Assembly (NCBI GenBank): GCA_020860565.1 | Contig: JAJBUA010000033.1 | Coordinates: 1-64,000 of the forward strand | Reading direction: 5' to 3' | DNA: 64,000 bases | Origin: Clostridiales bacterium | Lineage (GTDB): Bacteria; Bacillota; Clostridia; Lachnospirales; Lachnospiraceae | Part shown: one piece after another, positions 49,284 to 58,612 of the stretch | Layout of the letters: each line of letters opens with the position of its first letter | How positions within the stretch are numbered: position 1 is the stretch's first letter | Notes under the pieces: generated by a model | Seen by the model: only the letters and a program-made list of their open reading frames with translations | The model's database searches: none | What the model was told of the DNA's origin: nothing | Translations under genes and position numbers: made by a program

Positions 49284-49379
49284 AATTTTACTGTTTCGCC
49301 TTTTCTTATTTATTCTTTTCCTGCCATCATCAAATCCGTTGGGCGGCAGCTTTTCCGTCCTGATCAACGGGTATCATGG

Positions 49380-50837
49380 TCACAGGGTACGGGCGGTTTC
49401 CTCAATCACTTCCCGATCAAGGAAATGATGCCGCACTCCATTAATCTCCTGATAATCCTCATGTCCTTTGCCGATTACTGCGATCATATCGCCCGGCTGC
49501 GCATGTTTCATACTGTATTCAATTGCTTCCCGCCGATCCGGGATCTCGATGAAGCTTCCTCCGGTCTTTTCGATGCTTCCGCGGATATCGGCAATGATAT
49601 CCTCCACCCGCTCAAAGCGCGAATTATCCGCCGTAATAATGGAAAAATCAGCCATCTTGCCGGCGATTTCCCCCATCGAATAACGCCGGTCTTTCGAGCG
49701 GTTGCCGCCGCAGCCAAAGACACAGACCAGACGTTTCGGATTGTAATCCCTTAAGGTTTCCAACAGGCTCTCCATACTGACCGCATTGTGCGCATAATCT
49801 ACCAGTACACAGAAATCCTTTGATGTGTAGACGATTTCCATCCGCCCGTCAATCTTGATCTTCTCCAGCGCGTGCCGCACATTTTTTTCCGGCACTCCGG
49901 CCCAGATGCAGAGAGCAGCCGCACAAAGTGCATTATAGACATTAAATCTTCCCGGAATGCTGACCCTCACCGGAATCTCATCCGCTCCGGAGAGCTTAAA
50001 CTCGACTCCGACAAAATCCGCTTCTGAAATGTAACGAATCTCATGCGCCCGGTATCTGGCCTCATGGTCCAGGGCAAATCCCTCCCATTCACAGGGGATA
50101 TCCCGCACGATCTCCTCCGCATGCTCATCGTCCATATTCACCAGAGCGTGTCTGCTCTGAGCGAAAATCTGCTTTTTATAATAGAGGTATTCTGCAAAAT
50201 TCTCATGCTCATCCGGGCCGATATGATCCGGCGAGATATTGGTAAAAATCGAATAATCATAGACGATTCCATCCACCCTGTGCATTTTGAAAGCCTGCGA
50301 CGATACCTCCATCACACAGCAGGAACAGTCCTGCTCCACCATCATCGCGAAATACTTATGAAGATCATAAGACTCCGGAGTCGTATTAACCGTAGCCATA
50401 TGAGTATCGCCGATATAAACTCCGTTTGTCCCGATCATGCCGGTCTTTTTCCCCGCTGTTTCCATGATCCTGCGGATCATATGCGTGGTCGTAGTCTTTC
50501 CCTTTGTCCCTGTCACGCCGATCATCAGAAGCTTCTCTGACGGATGTCCGTATCGTGCCGAGGAAAGCAGCGCCAGTGCATGACGTCCGTTTTCTACAAC
50601 CAGCACCGTCACGTCCTCCGGTACTGTCACCTCATGCTCGGTTACCAGCACTTTCACTCCAGCCTCCAGCACCTGCGGGATAAAAGTATGAGAATCGATA
50701 TGAGATCCCGCCATGCAGACAAACACTGCTCCCGGAGCAGCCTTTCTCGAATCAAAGACCACTTCAGTCACTTCTTTCTGACAATCGCCCTGCTGAAGCG
50801 TGTATGAGAGACCGTCCAGCCAGTCCTCTAATATCAT
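49380..50837 (-). CDS. murE: UDP-N-acetylmuramoyl-tripeptide synthetase
   Basis: GVTGTKGKTTTTHMIRRI, DYAHNAVSMESLLETLRDY. Confidence 0.95.
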   Translation of the reverse strand: MILEDWLDGLSYTLQQGDCQKEVTEVVFDSRKAAPGAVFVCMAGSHIDSHTFIPQVLEAGVKVLVTEHEVTVPEDVTVLVVENGRHALALLSSARYGHPSEKLLMIGVTGTKGKTTTTHMIRRIMETAGKKTGMIGTNGVYIGDTHMATVNTTPESYDLHKYFAMMVEQDCSCCVMEVSSQAFKMHRVDGIVYDYSIFTNISPDHIGPDEHENFAEYLYYKKQIFAQSRHALVNMDDEHAEEIVRDIPCEWEGFALDHEARYRAHEIRYISEADFVGVEFKLSGADEIPVRVSIPGRFNVYNALCAAALCIWAGVPEKNVRHALEKIKIDGRMEIVYTSKDFCVLVDYAHNAVSMESLLETLRDYNPKRLVCVFGCGGNRSKDRRYSMGEIAGKMADFSIITADNSRFERVEDIIADIRGSIEKTGGSFIEIPDRREAIEYSMKHAQPGDMIAVIGKGHEDYQEINGVRHHFLDREVIEETARTL

Positions 50838-50917
50838 CGTAGTTCTTCCTCGCTTTCTGTCGGAAATCCTGTAATCCTGTCATCACCAATTGTGATTTCA
50901 TCAGTCGAAACGGATAT

Positions 50918-50941
50918 GCGCCGCTGATGCGGCGCATCCTC
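50918..50941. other. GC-rich hairpin downstream of fhs
   Basis: ATATGCGCCGC-TGAT-GCGGCGCAT. Confidence 0.6.
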
Positions 50942-50949
50942 CCATCAAA

Positions 50950-52620
50950 TCAGAACAGTCCCGTAATCTTACCGTTCTCATCCACATCAATTCCTTCCGC
51001 CGCCGGTCTCTTCGGCAGTCCCGGCATCGTCATAATTGCTCCTGTAAGAGCGACGACAAAGCCCGCGCCCGCCGATACATACGCGTCACGGACATTAATT
51101 GTAAATCCGGTCGGACGTCCCAGCTTTTTCTGATCGTCAGACAGGGAATACTGTGTCTTGGCCATACACACCGGCAGGCTGCCAAAGCCCATATCCTCCA
51201 TACGCTCCAGCGCTTTCTTTGCCGCTGCGGTATAGCTCACCCCGTCAGCTCCGTAAATCTCTTTGGATATCGTCTCAATCTTATCGGTCAGACTCATCTC
51301 ATCCGGATAGATCGGGTGATAATGGCTTTCTTTCTTTTCCAGCGTATCAAGTACTTTTCCTGCAAGAGCCTCACCGCCTTCGCCGCCCTTTGCCCATACC
51401 TCTGACAGAGCGAACTCACAGCCCCGCTCCTCGCAGAATCTGCGGACAAACTCATACTCCGCTTTGGTATCGCTGGTAAAGGAATTGAGCGTAACAACAA
51501 CCGGTACCCCGTATTTCTGAATGTTTTCAATATGCTTTTCCAGATTAACGATTCCTTTGGCGAGCGCCTCCAGATTTTCTGTACCCAGCTCCGTTTTCGG
51601 CACTCCGCCGTTATATTTGAGCGCACGCACCGTCGCCACCAGCACCACGGCATCCGGTTTCAGTCCCGCCTTGCGGCACTTGATATCCAGGAACTTCTCC
51701 GCGCCGAGATCCGCGCCAAAACCGGCTTCGGTCACCACAATATCAGAAAGCTTCAAAGCCGTCTTAGTCGCCCGCACGCTGTTGCAGCCATGTGCGATAT
51801 TGGCAAACGGACCGCCGTGAATCAGAGCTCCCGTATGCTCCAGTGTCTGAATCAGATTCGGCTTCATCGCATCCTTTAACAGCGCCGCCATAGAACCAAC
51901 CGCGTGAAGATCTGCAGCTGTCACCGGTTTCCCCTCATAATTATATGCTACGATAATCCGGCCGAGACGCTTTTTCAGATCCTGCATATCATCCGCCAGA
52001 CAGAGAATCGCCATGATCTCAGATGCAACCGTAATGACAAAATGATCTTCTCTGACAAAGCCGTCCGCCTTCGCACCCAGTCCGACCACCAGATTACGCA
52101 GCGCGCGGTCATTGATGTCCAGACACCGCTTCCACACAATCTGACGGGTATCGATTCCCAGCTCATTGCCCTGATGAATATGATTATCCAGAAGCGCCGC
52201 CAGCAGATTATTTGCCGCTGTAACCGCATGGAAATCTCCGGTAAAATGCAAATTCAGATCCTCCATCGGCACCACCTGCGCGTAACCGCCGCCGGCCGCG
52301 CCGCCCTTAATGCCAAAGCACGGTCCGAGAGACGGCTCACGCAGCGCGAGCAGCGTCTTTTTGCCAAGTCTTGACAATGCGTCCGCCAGGCCGATACTGG
52401 TCGTCGTCTTGCCCTCTCCTGCAGGCGTCGGGTTGATTGCCGTTACCAGAACCAGCTTCCCATCCGGCCGGTCGGTCAGCGTACTTAAGAATTCTTCGGT
52501 GACCTTTGCCTTGTATTTTCCATACATCTCCAGGTCATCTTCCGCAATCCCATACTTTCCGGCGATATCGCGGATGTGCATCAGCTTTGCTTCCTGTGAA
52601 ATCTGAATATCCGTTTTCAT
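50950..52620 (-). CDS. fhs: Formate--tetrahydrofolate ligase
   Basis: [61 protein letters not shown]. Confidence 0.99.
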   Translation of the reverse strand: MKTDIQISQEAKLMHIRDIAGKYGIAEDDLEMYGKYKAKVTEEFLSTLTDRPDGKLVLVTAINPTPAGEGKTTTSIGLADALSRLGKKTLLALREPSLGPCFGIKGGAAGGGYAQVVPMEDLNLHFTGDFHAVTAANNLLAALLDNHIHQGNELGIDTRQIVWKRCLDINDRALRNLVVGLGAKADGFVREDHFVITVASEIMAILCLADDMQDLKKRLGRIIVAYNYEGKPVTAADLHAVGSMAALLKDAMKPNLIQTLEHTGALIHGGPFANIAHGCNSVRATKTALKLSDIVVTEAGFGADLGAEKFLDIKCRKAGLKPDAVVLVATVRALKYNGGVPKTELGTENLEALAKGIVNLEKHIENIQKYGVPVVVTLNSFTSDTKAEYEFVRRFCEERGCEFALSEVWAKGGEGGEALAGKVLDTLEKKESHYHPIYPDEMSLTDKIETISKEIYGADGVSYTAAAKKALERMEDMGFGSLPVCMAKTQYSLSDDQKKLGRPTGFTINVRDAYVSAGAGFVVALTGAIMTMPGLPKRPAAEGIDVDENGKITGLF

Positions 52621-52668
52621 GTGCTTATCCTCCTGCATTTTCTTTTCCTAAGGCATCGTTCCTTAAAT

Positions 52669-55600
52669 CTATTCGCGACCGAGCAGTTCCTCAAACTCTT
52701 CTTTTGTCATCAGAATCTTCCTTGGTTTTGTTCCTTCCTCTCCTCCTACCACGCCCTCCTGGGCAAGCTGATCCATAATCCGCGCCGCGCGGTTATAGCC
52801 GATCTTAAACATCCGCTGGAGCATGCCGATTGAAGCCTTCTCCTTTTCGATGATAAATCTTCCGGCGTCCGCAAAATACTCATCGCGGCTGCTCTTTCCT
52901 CCTCCGGCAGACATCGTGGAGCTGTTCATCTTCTTCTCAATCTCCACATCATACATCGCGGCGCCTCCCTGTTCGGTCAGGAATTCGACCACCGACTGAA
53001 CTTCGGCGTCTGACACGAGAGCCCCCTGCACACGCTGAGGCTTCGGGTAACCCGCCGGATAAAAGAGCATATCTCCTCTGCCCAGAAGTTTCTCTGCTCC
53101 GTTCATATCGAGGATTGTCCGCGAGTCAACACCGGATGATACGGAAAAGGCAATCCGCGAAGGTACATTCGCCTTGATCAGACCTGTGATGACGTTCACC
53201 GAAGGACGCTGTGTGGCAATCACCAGATGTATGCCGCAGGCTCTCGCAAGCTGGGCCAGACGGCAGATCGCATCCTCGACCTCCCCGGACGCTACCATCA
53301 TCAGATCCGCAAGCTCATCGATGATGATCACGATCTGGGGCATCTTCTGTGGCTTTTTCTCGTCGTCGATATCTTTCAGTGCTTCCACTCTGGCATTAAA
53401 ACCCTTCAGATCCCGTACATTGTACTGCGCGAATTTCTTATAGCGGTCTGTCATCTCGGCGACCGCCCAGTTCAGCGCTCCCGCAGCTTTCTTCGGATCT
53501 GTGACAACCGGAATCAGCAGATGCGGGATCCCGTTATACACACTTAACTCTACCACCTTCGGATCCACCAGGATCATCCTGACCTCTTCCGGCTTTGATT
53601 TATAAATGATGCTCATAATCAGCGTGTTGATACAGACAGACTTACCGGACCCGGTCGCGCCGGCAATCAGCAGATGCGGCATCTTGGCGATATCCGTTAC
53701 GACTACCTGACCGCTGATATCCTTTCCTACTGCGAATGCCAGTCTGGAACTGTGATTTTTAAAGCTGTCTGATTCCAGAAGATCGCGCAGATATACCACT
53801 GTCGTTTCTTTATTTGGCACTTCGATCCCCACCGCGGATTTGCCCGGTATCGGAGCCTCGATCCGGATATCCTCCGCCGCCAGACTCAGCTTGATATCAT
53901 CTGCCAGACCTACGATCTTGCTGACCTTCACTCCCATCTCAGGATGCAGTTCATAACGTGTAACCGCCGGACCGCAGCTGATATTGGTCACAGTCACGCC
54001 GACGCCAAAAGTCCGCAGCGTCTGCTGAAGCTTGACTGCCGTATCACGGTACTCCTGCTCGGAACGCCCTCCCGACGTCCGCGCCGGTTTCTTTAACAGG
54101 CTCAATGGCGGGAAAACATATTCCTTCTTCGGCTCTGCTTCTTTTCTCTGGATCTCATCCAGTACCCCTGCTTCGCCGCTCTCTTCCTTCACTTCGCGCC
54201 GTCTCTGCTCCAGCTTCTTCTGCAGAGTTTCTGTCTCCGTCTCAATAATCTTGCCGCTGGCCGTCTCTACGCGCCGTTCGCCGCCCTGCACATAGAAACT
54301 TCCTCCCCGTGAGGTCGGCTTATCATAACCTTCATCGGACGGTATGAACTCCTCACCGGACGATGAGGACGTATCCGAAATAAACTCCTCACCAGTTAGT
54401 TCTGACGCATGGGGAGCAAACTCTCCGCCAGGCGATTCCGATGCGTTGCGAAGGAAGCCTCCGTCAGCCTCTTCCGGCATATAGCGAACGATCTCCGGAT
54501 CATCCGGTTCCGATCCTTCCTCTCTTTCCATGACTGAATTGCTGTCGGACGGTTCAATGGTAATTCCCTGAAAATCTCCCTCATACTCGCCCGCATCAAA
54601 ATCAATAATTTCTCCATCGAGATCCGGATCTGAAAATTCTCCGGAGAAAATACGGTCTTGTCCGCTGTCCTTCACCCCATATGTATTGTCGGTCATGGAA
54701 GATTCCTGATTGAGAATCACATGATTGAAGAAAGCTTCGTTATCTGAATTCCTGTCATGGAACGTGTCCGTTTCTCTATTCGAACCTTCCTTATCAGGCT
54801 CCTCCGTCTCCTGCGCAAACCGATGAATGCCCTCGTTCACCAGCTGCTGAGCCGACTCCGCCACGCCGACCACGGGGATTTCCTCAAAGGGGACTTCGTC
54901 CTCATCGGCCTCATTCCCGACATCTTCCTCCTCGGTATTCATATGGATGCTTCCGCTGAAAACATCTGCACGGGACACCGATTTTTCTTTCTCGCGCGCA
55001 CCCTTCTCTTCTTTTTTATTTTCCTTTTTCCTTCCTCTGGATGCGGCAGTATCCTGCACAGAGACGGCCTCTTCTCTTTTGATCCCGGCCATTTCTCCCT
55101 GCGCCGGGCTCATGCCGGATTCTACGCCGCCCTCCTCAAACCCCTCTCCGTCCATCCCAAATGACAGATCCGTCGAGGACAGATTGACGCCGCGCACTCT
55201 CTGCTGCTCTTCACGCCTCTTTCTTTCTTCATCCATCGCTTCCCGGCGTTCCCGCTGAATCTCCCGCCGCTTCCCGATATCCTCCTTTGCCCTGCGGTAT
55301 ACCGAACCGCTGCCACGTTTCACTGCTCGGACAAAAGACTTTTCGGTAATGCAGACGATGCTGATCACCAGAAGCACTGCGAGCACCAGAACCGCCCCCG
55401 CATCTCCGATCCCCGTCTGTAAGCACCAGAAAATGGCTCCTCCCACCAGGCCGCCGCCCCGGCCATTTTCAGAGGATATCTGATAAAACGCCAGAATACC
55501 TTCTTCCTCATCGGGACTGCCTGTAAGGAAGATCTGTACAAATGCCTGTGCAAACGCGCAGATGACCAGAAATGCCACGACCGAAGCGGCCAGCTTGCGC

Positions 55601-55968
55601 GCCGCCGTCCGGTTTCCCGGATTGGACATCGCAAAGGCCGTCGCGACAAATAAGCATAATGGGAACAAAAATCCCATAATCCCAAATAATCCCAGCTGAA
55701 CGCTGCGCAAAACATTACCGATCGAGCCGCACAGACGAAAATTACTCAAAAATAAAAGTCCGGCCAAAGCACATGACACAAGAATCACTACTTCGCTCCG
55801 GAGCAATTCATTCTCCTGCTCTTCTGCGATTATCTGGTTTTTCCTGGTTTTTCCCGACTTTGCTGTCCTCTGTTTTGTTGTCTGCTTCCTTTTCTGGGTC
55901 GCCACGAATCCCCTGCCTCCTGTTCCCCTATCGGGATATTCACGGATCCCTGTTTTCCTCATCCGCAA
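52669..55968 (-). CDS. DNA translocase FtsK/SpoIIIE
   Basis: 4-TM N-terminus, long acidic linker, [18 protein letters not shown] motor, C-terminal gamma winged helix. Confidence 0.96.
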   Translation of the reverse strand: MRMRKTGIREYPDRGTGGRGFVATQKRKQTTKQRTAKSGKTRKNQIIAEEQENELLRSEVVILVSCALAGLLFLSNFRLCGSIGNVLRSVQLGLFGIMGFLFPLCLFVATAFAMSNPGNRTAARKLAASVVAFLVICAFAQAFVQIFLTGSPDEEEGILAFYQISSENGRGGGLVGGAIFWCLQTGIGDAGAVLVLAVLLVISIVCITEKSFVRAVKRGSGSVYRRAKEDIGKRREIQRERREAMDEERKRREEQQRVRGVNLSSTDLSFGMDGEGFEEGGVESGMSPAQGEMAGIKREEAVSVQDTAASRGRKKENKKEEKGAREKEKSVSRADVFSGSIHMNTEEEDVGNEADEDEVPFEEIPVVGVAESAQQLVNEGIHRFAQETEEPDKEGSNRETDTFHDRNSDNEAFFNHVILNQESSMTDNTYGVKDSGQDRIFSGEFSDPDLDGEIIDFDAGEYEGDFQGITIEPSDSNSVMEREEGSEPDDPEIVRYMPEEADGGFLRNASESPGGEFAPHASELTGEEFISDTSSSSGEEFIPSDEGYDKPTSRGGSFYVQGGERRVETASGKIIETETETLQKKLEQRRREVKEESGEAGVLDEIQRKEAEPKKEYVFPPLSLLKKPARTSGGRSEQEYRDTAVKLQQTLRTFGVGVTVTNISCGPAVTRYELHPEMGVKVSKIVGLADDIKLSLAAEDIRIEAPIPGKSAVGIEVPNKETTVVYLRDLLESDSFKNHSSRLAFAVGKDISGQVVVTDIAKMPHLLIAGATGSGKSVCINTLIMSIIYKSKPEEVRMILVDPKVVELSVYNGIPHLLIPVVTDPKKAAGALNWAVAEMTDRYKKFAQYNVRDLKGFNARVEALKDIDDEKKPQKMPQIVIIIDELADLMMVASGEVEDAICRLAQLARACGIHLVIATQRPSVNVITGLIKANVPSRIAFSVSSGVDSRTILDMNGAEKLLGRGDMLFYPAGYPKPQRVQGALVSDAEVQSVVEFLTEQGGAAMYDVEIEKKMNSSTMSAGGGKSSRDEYFADAGRFIIEKEKASIGMLQRMFKIGYNRAARIMDQLAQEGVVGGEEGTKPRKILMTKEEFEELLGRE

Positions 55969-56044
55969 ATCTTTCCACGAACAGTATACAAAAAATCAGA
56001 GGGAATTGCAAGTTTCCCTCTTTAATCTCTGATTTTCTGTGATT

Positions 56045-56779
56045 TTACCCATTTTTCCCTTCATCGATCATCTGATACAATTTTCTCAGCGCGTCGCAGA
56101 TCCCGCCGACCGCATCGATCAGCCCGGCTTCCACGGCTTCAGAACCGACAAGCACTGTACCGAGATCCCTTGTCAGCATACGGGTATTGTGCATCAGTTT
56201 TTTTGCCTCATCATATCCCACACCGGAATGGGTGCTGATAAAACTCAGGATCCGATCCTGAATCATTTCAAAATATTCATAAGTCTGCGCCGTTCCGATC
56301 ACCATGCCATTCATGCGCACCGGATGGATCATCATGGTCCCCGTCGGCACGATAAACGAGTAATCGGTCGAAACTGCCAGCGGCACGCCGATCGAATGGC
56401 TCCCGCCCAGCACCAGTGAGACAGAAGGTATCGTCAGCGATGCGATCATCTCCGCAATGGCCAGTCCTGCGTCCACATCACCGCCAGATGTATTTAAGAG
56501 TACCAGCAGGCCGTCTATGCTGTCATCATCTTCCAGTTTCGCGAGCTGTGGGAGGACATGGTCATATTTGGTCGCCTTTGCATTTCCGGACAGATTTTCA
56601 TGTCCCTCCACCTCTCCGATAATCGAGAGCAGATGAATCTTGCGGCTGCCGCTGTTCTTTTCCAACGTCATCTGTCCATATTCCTGCAGTTTCTCATCAT
56701 CCTTCTGCTCAATCTCTCGTTCCGTCCTGCGTCTGGGCGAAAACGAACGGTTCTCCGTTTCTGAAGTGTTCATGCGCAT
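56045..56779 (-). CDS. ClpP-like membrane-associated serine protease (TepA-like)
   Basis: LLVLLNTSGGDVDAGLAIAEMIASL, GGSHSIGVPLAVS; adjacent to ftsK/spoIIIE. Confidence 0.88.
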   Translation of the reverse strand: MRMNTSETENRSFSPRRRTEREIEQKDDEKLQEYGQMTLEKNSGSRKIHLLSIIGEVEGHENLSGNAKATKYDHVLPQLAKLEDDDSIDGLLVLLNTSGGDVDAGLAIAEMIASLTIPSVSLVLGGSHSIGVPLAVSTDYSFIVPTGTMMIHPVRMNGMVIGTAQTYEYFEMIQDRILSFISTHSGVGYDEAKKLMHNTRMLTRDLGTVLVGSEAVEAGLIDAVGGICDALRKLYQMIDEGKNG

Positions 56780-56912
56780 GCATATTCCTTTCTGATCTTT
56801 TTCACTTTTTTGTACTCAGCTGCGTACCTTATTCATGTTAAGAAACACAGTTCCTGACATGGGCGAAATGTAACTTTTTCTATTATGCACACGCATAGCC
56901 TCTTTTATACCG

Positions 56913-56941
56913 TTGACTTTTTTTATTCCAGAGAATAAAAT
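56913..56941 (+). promoter_or_regulatory. Promoter with embedded inverted repeat
   Basis: TTGACT-N17-TAAAAT; perfect TTTTATTC-CAGA-GAATAAAA (56921-56940) overlaps the spacer and -10. Confidence 0.6.
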
Positions 56942-57019
56942 AAGATATAGACAACAGACAGATTTTGTCATTTGTCATCTATGGTACACGTATTCAGAAG
57001 GATCAGGGGAGGATCAAGA

Positions 57020-57466
57020 ATGGCTATGAACTGGAAAGAAGAATATATCGCAGCGCTCGATGAAGCGAAGCTGTTTGAAAACTCAGGTCACCGCACACGT
57101 TTTAAAGAACTGTTGGACTGCTACGGCGGCTTTCCTTTTTTTACGAAAGGTCTCTGTAAATGCATCTATATGTCCGCGTGGGATGAGGACCATTTTGTCA
57201 TTATGCTGGAAACGCTGACCGACATGAGTCTCGGCAGAGAACGGGGAACCGGCGAAATGACCGCCAAAGGCGATTCTCTCGCGATCGAACATACCGAAGA
57301 CGGGGAATATTATCTCTATCAGCTTTCCATCGCCCTCCTGAACGATCAGCCGTGGGAGCCTGATCCGCATGCTGCACTCTCCGATGACTATCGTTACATC
57401 GTGACTCAGACGTTAAAGGCTGCCGAGGTGATCGATCAGGCTGATATCCAGCATCCGAAGGAATAA
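57020..57466 (+). CDS. Conserved hypothetical protein
   Basis: ATG after AGGGGAGGATCAAG; own promoter upstream; the only plus-strand gene among minus-strand genes here. Confidence 0.75.
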   Translation: MAMNWKEEYIAALDEAKLFENSGHRTRFKELLDCYGGFPFFTKGLCKCIYMSAWDEDHFVIMLETLTDMSLGRERGTGEMTAKGDSLAIEHTEDGEYYLYQLSIALLNDQPWEPDPHAALSDDYRYIVTQTLKAAEVIDQADIQHPKE

Positions 57467-57468
57467 AT

Positions 57469-58443
57469 CTATTTTGCATTTCCTGTAATTAAAAGCTCCA
57501 CAGCAAGCCGGTCTTCCAGGCGTCCGCTTTTTACCGCTTCTTCCATGTCCACACACAGTTCTACATAGGAAAGAATTTCTTCTCTGGTAAAACGCTTCGC
57601 CTGAGACAGAGCACGCCCAACGATAAAAGGCTGAATCTTCAGCCTGGACGCAATCGTCCCGCGATCCATACTCTGGGCAGCCAGCTCTTTGACCTGCAGG
57701 ATCTGATTAAACTGCCGCGCGATCAGAAAGAGGATCCTCATCGGCGGTTCTTTTAAGGACAGCAGATCTTCATACAGATCCATCGCACGTCTTGTCTGTC
57801 CATTGGCAATCGCCGCAATCATCTCAAAGATCTTGCCGGTAATGTGTTCGGAGCAGATTGTACGGATATCATCCTGCGTTACCACCTCACGGCTCCCTGT
57901 GTAACTGATCAGCTTTTCCAGTTCCATACGGATATTTTCCATATCGTCACCGACCAGGCCGAGAAAGAATTCCATATCTCTCGCGGTTATTTTTTTTCCT
58001 TCTTTTGCCAACAGCCCGCCCGCCCACCGGGCAAGCTGTGCGGCATTCTGGCGATTCAGCTCAGCTACATAGCCAATCTCTTTTACCTTCTTATATAACC
58101 GACTCCGTTTATCCACCTCAGACTCGACAAAAAGCAGGCACGCCGTATCCGGCATCTGCGGAAGATATTTGACAAGAGCGTCTCCCCCGCTCTTAAAAAG
58201 ACCGCTGTCCTCCAGCAGGATCAGCCGCCGCTCCGCGAAAAAGGGCATCGTGTCCGCCAGACGGATCACTTCGTCAATATCCGGATTTTTCCCTGCAAAA
58301 GAAGCAAAATTCATGGTGTCCCCGCAGGTGATCGCTTCCTTCAGGCGATTTTTGTAGCTGTTTTTTAAGAACGCCTCCTCCCCGTATAAAAGGTAGGCGG
58401 GACGGAAATGCTGATCCTTAATGTCCTGATTTAATGTCTGCAT
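57469..58443 (-). CDS. holA: DNA polymerase III subunit delta
   Basis: RPAYLLYGEEAFLKNSYKNRLKEAI, FRQF/ARQFNQILQVKEL; GGAGGT ribosome-binding site. Confidence 0.94.
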   Translation of the reverse strand: MQTLNQDIKDQHFRPAYLLYGEEAFLKNSYKNRLKEAITCGDTMNFASFAGKNPDIDEVIRLADTMPFFAERRLILLEDSGLFKSGGDALVKYLPQMPDTACLLFVESEVDKRSRLYKKVKEIGYVAELNRQNAAQLARWAGGLLAKEGKKITARDMEFFLGLVGDDMENIRMELEKLISYTGSREVVTQDDIRTICSEHITGKIFEMIAAIANGQTRRAMDLYEDLLSLKEPPMRILFLIARQFNQILQVKELAAQSMDRGTIASRLKIQPFIVGRALSQAKRFTREEILSYVELCVDMEEAVKSGRLEDRLAVELLITGNAK

Positions 58444-58488
58444 GGGTGTGTACCTCCTGGGAAGTAAGTTTTAAAACTCAAGAAGTAG

Positions 58489-58526
58489 TGCAAAGCCGTT
58501 CACAGACTTCAGTCGTGAACGGCTTT
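58489..58526. terminator. Very stable hairpin between ppdK and holA
   Basis: AAAGCCGTTCAC-AGACTTCAGTC-GTGAACGGCTTTTT (T tract on the + strand). Confidence 0.55.
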
Positions 58527-58612
58527 TTATGTACTCATTTCTCTGAAATAACTGTCTCCGCTAAACAGACACCTGCTTATAACGGAACGCCCGTTCAGGC
58601 GGGAGAAAAAAC

